Position numbers and translations under genes: made by a program. Positions 6,801-10,267 of a stretch of 10,267 nt of DNA are shown one piece after another (positions within the stretch are counted from its first letter, which is position 1; each line of letters begins with the position of its first letter). The stretch covers positions 49,484-59,750 of the forward strand of contig DLVV01000425.1 in the NCBI GenBank assembly GCA_003445035.1. Direction: 5' to 3'. The notes below the pieces were generated by a model. It saw only the letters and a list, made by a program, of their open reading frames with translations. It did no database searches and was not told where the DNA came from. The DNA comes from Planctomycetaceae bacterium (lineage in GTDB: Bacteria; Planctomycetota; Planctomycetia; Planctomycetales; Planctomycetaceae).

Positions 6801-8117
6801 ATGACACAGTCCCGATCATTTTCCACAACCCTGGCCCTTTCCCTGGCATTGTCACTGGTCACGCTGGCCCCGTCCCCTGCGTCGGCCCAACAGGGCATCA
6901 GAGGCCAGGTTCTGCCCTCCCACACCATGCTCCGCCGCCACGGACTGGTTCGCATGTGGTGGGGCCAGGCCAAGCTTGACCCCAGCCGGGACGTCGTCGC
7001 CCACATAGTCGTCGATGAGGACATCGTGGTGGTGCAGGCCACCAGCGGGACCGTCACCGCATTCGACAACGAATCCGGGCGACGGATCTGGTCGGCACAA
7101 CTGGGGCCACGCGACGCTCCGAGTCAACCGGCGGTCACCAATCGCGACTTCGCCTTCATCCCCTCGGCACGCAGACTCTATTGCCTCGACAAGTTCTCCG
7201 GCGAACTGCTGTGGGAACTCAAACTGCCTCGCACCCCCTCGACCAGTCCCGCGGTCAGCGAGGACCAGATCTTCTACGGCTCGCACGACGGCAGCATCTT
7301 CGCCTTCGATCTGCACAGGATTCGTGAACTGTATCTGAAAAACGAACTGTCCAAGTGGGGATTCCTGGCACGGCAGTGGCGATACAAGACCGGCAAACAG
7401 ATCACAACACCGCCGATCGTGACCAATCGAGTCGTCAATTTCGCCAGCCTCGACAACTCGCTCTACAGCATCACTGCCGGTTCACCACGTCTGCAATGGC
7501 AGTCGGAAACCGATTCACCGGTCTCCGCTCCCATCACCTATCACGGCGGTTTCCTCTACATCGCCTGTGAGGACTTCAATCTCTACTGCCTCAACGCCGA
7601 AAACGGAAACTCACGCTGGCAGCCATTCCCGTCGGGATTCCCGATCCGCCGAACGCCCAGGGTGATCGGTCAGCAGGTGTTCATTTTCCCCAACTCCGGC
7701 GGACTGTTCGCGCTCTCGGCACTGACAGGCAAGCGGACCTGGTGGCGGCACGGCATCGAGGAGTATGTCGGCGCGTCTCATCAGAGGCTCTATACCGCCG
7801 ACCACGTTGGCAACATCGTGATCCTCCGCCGCAAAGACGGTGCCGTACTGGGCACCATGCCCCTGAGGCAGTTCGGAGTCAAATTCCCCAACAACCGGAC
7901 CGACAGACTGTTCCTGGCAACCAACAGCGGCCTACTGGTCGCCATCCGTGAGGCGGGTGCGGACCGCGAGTTCCCCACCTACCACCAAAACCCGGACCTG
8001 TTGCCGATCCTCCCCGAATTCGCACCCGAGACTCCTGCACCGGCTGCTCCGGCACAGCCCGCCGCTCCGGCAGCACCCGCGGGCGACAACGGAACCACCA
8101 CGACCCCGAACAACTGA
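6801..8117 (+). CDS. Exported PQQ-binding-like beta-propeller repeat protein
   Basis: The 438-aa product starts with a clear signal peptide (residues 1-30, Leu/Ala core, SPASAQQ cleavage region), so it acts outside the cytoplasm. About six to eight propeller blades follow, each with the pattern 'V-x-A-F-D-x-E-S-G-x-x-I-W' or a variant: TVTAFDNESGRRIWSAQ (84-100), LYCLDKFSGELLWEL (126-140), SIFAFD (165-170), LYSITAGSPRLQWQSE (221-236), LYCLNAENGNSRWQ (261-274), LFALSALTGKRTWW (302-315) and VILRRKDGAVLG (340-351). This is the PQQ-like (BamB-type) fold. Residues 409-438 form an Ala/Pro-rich then Thr-rich tail, probably disordered. No lipobox and no quinoprotein dehydrogenase active site is visible, so a scaffold or binding role is likelier than catalysis. 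There is no Shine-Dalgarno sequence upstream of the ATG. purH follows after 94 bp with its own probable promoter. Confidence 0.88.
   Translation: MTQSRSFSTTLALSLALSLVTLAPSPASAQQGIRGQVLPSHTMLRRHGLVRMWWGQAKLDPSRDVVAHIVVDEDIVVVQATSGTVTAFDNESGRRIWSAQLGPRDAPSQPAVTNRDFAFIPSARRLYCLDKFSGELLWELKLPRTPSTSPAVSEDQIFYGSHDGSIFAFDLHRIRELYLKNELSKWGFLARQWRYKTGKQITTPPIVTNRVVNFASLDNSLYSITAGSPRLQWQSETDSPVSAPITYHGGFLYIACEDFNLYCLNAENGNSRWQPFPSGFPIRRTPRVIGQQVFIFPNSGGLFALSALTGKRTWWRHGIEEYVGASHQRLYTADHVGNIVILRRKDGAVLGTMPLRQFGVKFPNNRTDRLFLATNSGLLVAIREAGADREFPTYHQNPDLLPILPEFAPETPAPAAPAQPAAPAAPAGDNGTTTTPNN
8043..8078 (+). repeat. Degenerate 18-bp tandem duplication encoding the Ala/Pro tail
   Basis: Two adjacent 18-base units (8043-8060 and 8061-8078) match at about 14 of 18 positions and share GCTCCGGCA. 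They encode part of the Pro-Ala tail of the beta-propeller protein. Such low-complexity coding repeats can expand or contract by slippage. Confidence 0.45.
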
Positions 8118-8140
8118 TCCGGCGGCAAAGGCCAGCGGGT

Positions 8141-8169
8141 TTGAATTGGCTCGCCGACGTCAGTACGAT
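8141..8169 (+). promoter_or_regulatory. Candidate promoter for purH
   Basis: TTGAAT (8141-8146), a 17-base spacer and TACGAT (8164-8169) form a sigma-70-type pair with four of six matches in each box and ideal spacing. Transcription would start near 8176, leaving a leader of about 36 nt before the ATG at 8212. It lies in the 94-bp gap after the beta-propeller gene, so purH need not depend on read-through. Confidence 0.5.
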
Positions 8170-8174
8170 CGCGC

Positions 8175-8200
8175 CCCGAAACGGATGGATCCGTAACGGG
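8175..8200 (+). promoter_or_regulatory. Leader hairpin overlapping the purH ribosome binding site
   Basis: CCCG (8175-8178) pairs with CGGG (8197-8200), and ACGGA (8181-8185) pairs with TCCGT (8190-8194) around a TGGA loop. AA lies opposite AA between the two stems. The right arm covers the first three bases of the ribosome binding site GGGAGAG (8198-8204). The core ACGGATGGATCCGT is also a perfect DNA palindrome with a 2-base centre, just downstream of the -10 box, so it could equally be a repressor operator. Confidence 0.4.
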
Positions 8201-8204
8201 AGAG
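8198..8204 (+). promoter_or_regulatory. purH ribosome binding site
   Basis: GGGAGAG lies seven bases before the ATG at 8212. It supports that start, which also gives the expected N-terminus for the family. Confidence 0.6.
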
Positions 8205-8211
8205 TCATTTC

Positions 8212-9786
8212 ATGAGCGACAGCTCAGCACGACGGGCCCTGGTCAGCGTCAGTGACAAAGCCGGCCTGGCCCCCTTTGTCAAACAACTGACCGAACTCGG
8301 CTTCGAGATCATCTCCACTGGGGGCACCCGGCGGCACCTCGAAGAGGCCGGTGTCCCCGTAATCGGGATCACCGAATACACCGGATTCCCCGAGATCATG
8401 GAGGGGCGGGTCAAGACCCTGCACCCCAAGGTCCACGGCGCCATCCTGGGTCGTCCCGATCGACCCGATGACGCCGAGGCAATCGCCGAACACGGAATCG
8501 TCCCGTTCGAACTCGTCGTCTGCAACCTGTATCCGTTCGAGGAGACGATTGCCCGGGAGGGCGTGACGGTGGCCGAGGCGATTGAACAGATCGATATCGG
8601 CGGACCGAGCATGGTGCGTTCGGCAGCCAAGAATCACGCCTACATCGCCATCGTGACCCGAGCCGAACAGTACCCAAGCGTCCTCGAAGCTCTCCAGGGC
8701 AACGGTCTCGATGAACACCTGCGGCAGGAACTCGCAGCTGCTGCCTTCGAAATGACCGCCGCCTACGACAGGACGATCGCCGACTACATGTCGGGGCTGG
8801 TCGGTGGGAGCACCGAGTCTGAAGCCAGCCCACTGACCATCACGCTCAACCCCCGCGCCACGCTCCGCTACGGGGAAAATCCTCACCAACAGGGCAGTTG
8901 GTACATCGAACCCAACGCCGATCCCGCCACCCTGGCCGCCGCCGAAGTGCTCGGCGGAAAAGAACTCTCCTACAACAACCTTCTCGACCTCGACGCAGCG
9001 TTGTCGATCGTCCGAGAATTCCAGGATCCGGCGGCGGTCGTCATCAAGCACAACAATCCCTGTGGCTGCGCCGTTGGAACAACACAGGCTGGAGCGTTTG
9101 CGGCCGCGTATGCCGGAGACACCGTCAGCGCATTCGGCTCGATTCTCGGCTTCAATCTTCCACTGGACCTCGAAACCGCCGAAGCACTCTGCGAACCCGG
9201 TCGGTTCATTGAGGCCATCATCGCACCGGACTACGAGCCGGCTGCATTCGAGGCCCTGACGACTCGGCCCAAGTGGAAGAACAACGTCCGCCTGCTGAAA
9301 CTCGACGCCCTCTGCAACTCACGCGACGCCGGACCCGAGTACCGCAGGATCAGTGGAGGAATGCTGGTTCAGGATCGAGACGAAGGTGCCGAGCCCTGGG
9401 ATCAATGGCAGACAGTCACTGAACGTCAGCCGACCCCGGCCGAAGCAGCAGATCTGCAGTTTGTGTGGTCGGTCGCCAAACACGTCAAGTCCAACGCAAT
9501 CGTCTTCGCCAAAGATCAGTCGGTGGTTGGCGTTGGAGCAGGACAGATGAGTCGACTCGACTCCGTCCACATCGCCCATCGCAAGGCGGGAGACCGCGCC
9601 AAGGGGGCCGTACTTGCCTCGGACGCCTTCTTCCCCTTCCGGGACGGCATCGACCAGGCCGCCGAAGCCGGCATCGCCGCCATCGCTCAACCGGGTGGGT
9701 CGAGAGGAGATGATGCGGTGATCTCAGCGTGCAATGAGCACGACATCGCGATGGTCTTCACCGGCCGACGCCACTTCAAGCACTAG
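8212..9786 (+). CDS. purH: Bifunctional AICAR formyltransferase / IMP cyclohydrolase
   Basis: PurH performs the last two steps of de novo purine synthesis in the cytosol: formylation of AICAR using 10-formyl-THF, then ring closure to IMP. The 524-aa length matches the family. The N-terminal IMP cyclohydrolase domain (about 1-195) shows ALVSVSDK (9-16), ISTGGT (34-39), [12 protein letters not shown] (65-76), NLYPF (105-109) and [15 protein letters not shown] (127-141). The formyltransferase domain shows LRYGENPHQ (218-226), [15 protein letters not shown] (249-263), the catalytic Lys-His in IKHNNPCG (278-285), [10 protein letters not shown] (306-315), [10 protein letters not shown] (424-433), GQMSRLDS (444-451), [11 protein letters not shown] (470-480) and the terminal FTGRRHFKH (516-524). 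One small departure is GGSRGDD (495-501), where better known enzymes have GGSxRD. The gene is intact, with its own promoter candidate and ribosome binding site, and converges on the next gene after 60 bp. Confidence 0.98.
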   Translation: MSDSSARRALVSVSDKAGLAPFVKQLTELGFEIISTGGTRRHLEEAGVPVIGITEYTGFPEIMEGRVKTLHPKVHGAILGRPDRPDDAEAIAEHGIVPFELVVCNLYPFEETIAREGVTVAEAIEQIDIGGPSMVRSAAKNHAYIAIVTRAEQYPSVLEALQGNGLDEHLRQELAAAAFEMTAAYDRTIADYMSGLVGGSTESEASPLTITLNPRATLRYGENPHQQGSWYIEPNADPATLAAAEVLGGKELSYNNLLDLDAALSIVREFQDPAAVVIKHNNPCGCAVGTTQAGAFAAAYAGDTVSAFGSILGFNLPLDLETAEALCEPGRFIEAIIAPDYEPAAFEALTTRPKWKNNVRLLKLDALCNSRDAGPEYRRISGGMLVQDRDEGAEPWDQWQTVTERQPTPAEAADLQFVWSVAKHVKSNAIVFAKDQSVVGVGAGQMSRLDSVHIAHRKAGDRAKGAVLASDAFFPFRDGIDQAAEAGIAAIAQPGGSRGDDAVISACNEHDIAMVFTGRRHFKH

Positions 9787-9807
9787 GCCATCCGCGCCAA
9801 TTGCCCT

Positions 9808-9822
9808 GACCGTGACACGGTC
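9808..9822. terminator. Inverted repeat in the convergent gap after purH
   Basis: GACCGTG-A-CACGGTC is a perfect 7-base inverted repeat; as RNA it folds as a 5- to 6-bp stem with a 3- to 5-base loop on either strand. It lies 22 bp after the purH stop in the 60-bp convergent gap. No T-tract follows in either direction, so any terminator activity is unproven. Confidence 0.3.
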
Positions 9823-9841
9823 GCGAACTCGACATCGGCCC

Positions 9842-9874
9842 GCCGGTTACCGGCTGCGCCGTTTCTTCTTTTTT
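9842..9874 (+). terminator. Candidate purH terminator overlapping the 3' end of the opposing gene
   Basis: GCCGG-TTA-CCGGC (9842-9854) is a 5-bp GC stem whose loop is the complement of the opposing gene's TAA. After seven bases it is followed by a T-rich run, TTTCTTCTTTTTT (9862-9874). The order of hairpin then T-tract suits plus-strand transcription, but the gap between them is longer than in a standard intrinsic terminator. Confidence 0.35.
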
Positions 9875-10267
9875 GTCGAGGCCTTGGAAAAGGTGATATT
9901 GAAGACCTTGTATTCCTTGCCTTGGCGACGCAGCGTCATGCGAATGGACTCTTCTTTCGAGTTGGTGAAATTGACCACTCGATCCGATCGCACTGACCGT
10001 GCCGCACCCAACCGGTTTGCTCCCTGGAGCACCTGTTTCCACTGACCGGACGACTTGGCCGCCTTGCCGTCAAGCAGTTCCTTCAAAGCCGGCGTGCGAG
10101 CTCGCGACGAAACCATTTTTGCCGCAGACTTGGTGTCGCCAGCAAGCATCTTCGCAACGAAGTCGTCAGCCGCATGCTCGGGGGTCCCTGGCTTGGCGTC
10201 CTTGGCCTTCTTCGCTCCAGAGCCGCCAGCTCCTCCGGGGAAGCCACCACCGGCACCACCGCGTTGT
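9847..10267 (-). CDS. Basic Gly-rich protein of unknown function, 3' part (5' end beyond right edge)
   Basis: The frame is open from the right edge to a TAA at 9849-9847, giving about 139 visible residues with no start. An internal ATG at 10149 is not the likely start, because the coding-like sequence continues upstream of it. The visible order is a Gly-rich low-complexity stretch (R-G-G-A-G-G-G-F-P-G-G-A-G-G-S-G), a Lys/Ala/Pro linker, then a compact domain from about 10185 leftward. That domain begins with helical text (ADDFVAKMLAGD, SAAKMV) and ends with strand-like segments (ESIRMTLRRQ, KEYKVFNITF). A strongly basic tail follows (KKKKRRSR). The helix-then-sheet pattern with 'G-K-E-Y-K-V-F-N-I' resembles small NTF2-like or DUF4878-type secreted proteins, but this is only a resemblance. 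The gene converges on purH and I do not recognise it. Confidence 0.7.
   Translation of the reverse strand, partial: QRGGAGGGFPGGAGGSGAKKAKDAKPGTPEHAADDFVAKMLAGDTKSAAKMVSSRARTPALKELLDGKAAKSSGQWKQVLQGANRLGAARSVRSDRVVNFTNSKEESIRMTLRRQGKEYKVFNITFSKASTKKKKRRSR

Noticed and set aside
8224..9051. Minus-strand open frame of 275 codons inside purH
   Set aside because: Shadow of a full-length, intact purH.
1..10267. tRNA/rRNA genes, CRISPR arrays, insertion sequences, prophage or toxin-antitoxin genes
   Set aside because: I found no repeat-spacer pattern, transposase, terminal inverted repeats or RNA gene signature by eye on either strand.

Overview
The window looks like a stretch of a GC-rich chromosome from a planctomycete (Planctomycetota). 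That is inference from protein character, not from a marker gene. The signs are a secreted HEAT-repeat protein with a Trp-rich C-terminus, an exported PQQ-type beta-propeller beside housekeeping genes, a very large one-off membrane protein ahead of an ABC transporter gene, and Gly-rich low-complexity protein segments. Nothing points to a plasmid, phage, transposon or CRISPR locus, and base composition looks even throughout.

Layout, left to right. (1) On the minus strand, the first ten codons of a probable ABC transporter ATPase are cut by the left edge. Just upstream of it in the same orientation is a large exported or membrane protein (about 936 aa) of unknown function. (2) Divergent from that, on the plus strand, is a single gene for an unusual, lengthened phosphoglycerate kinase-family protein. 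(3) Convergent with it is a two-gene minus-strand unit. An exported HEAT-repeat protein comes first, and its stop codon overlaps the start of a family 4 (iron-sulfur) uracil-DNA glycosylase gene as ATGA. (4) A 307-base divergent intergenic region separates this unit from a plus-strand exported PQQ-like beta-propeller gene. (5) purH follows on the plus strand with its own likely promoter and a small leader hairpin. (6) Convergent with purH is the 3' part of a minus-strand gene for a basic, Gly-rich protein of unknown function, cut by the right edge.

The genes do not form one pathway. purH completes IMP synthesis, the PGK-like protein belongs to central carbon metabolism by family, the glycosylase is DNA repair, and the remainder are envelope proteins or unknowns. 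The best supported functional calls are purH and the uracil-DNA glycosylase. I did not find a convincing new multi-gene system. The items most worth a second look are the divergent PGK paralogue, the large membrane protein ahead of the ABC ATPase (with an ambiguous start), and the purH leader hairpin.
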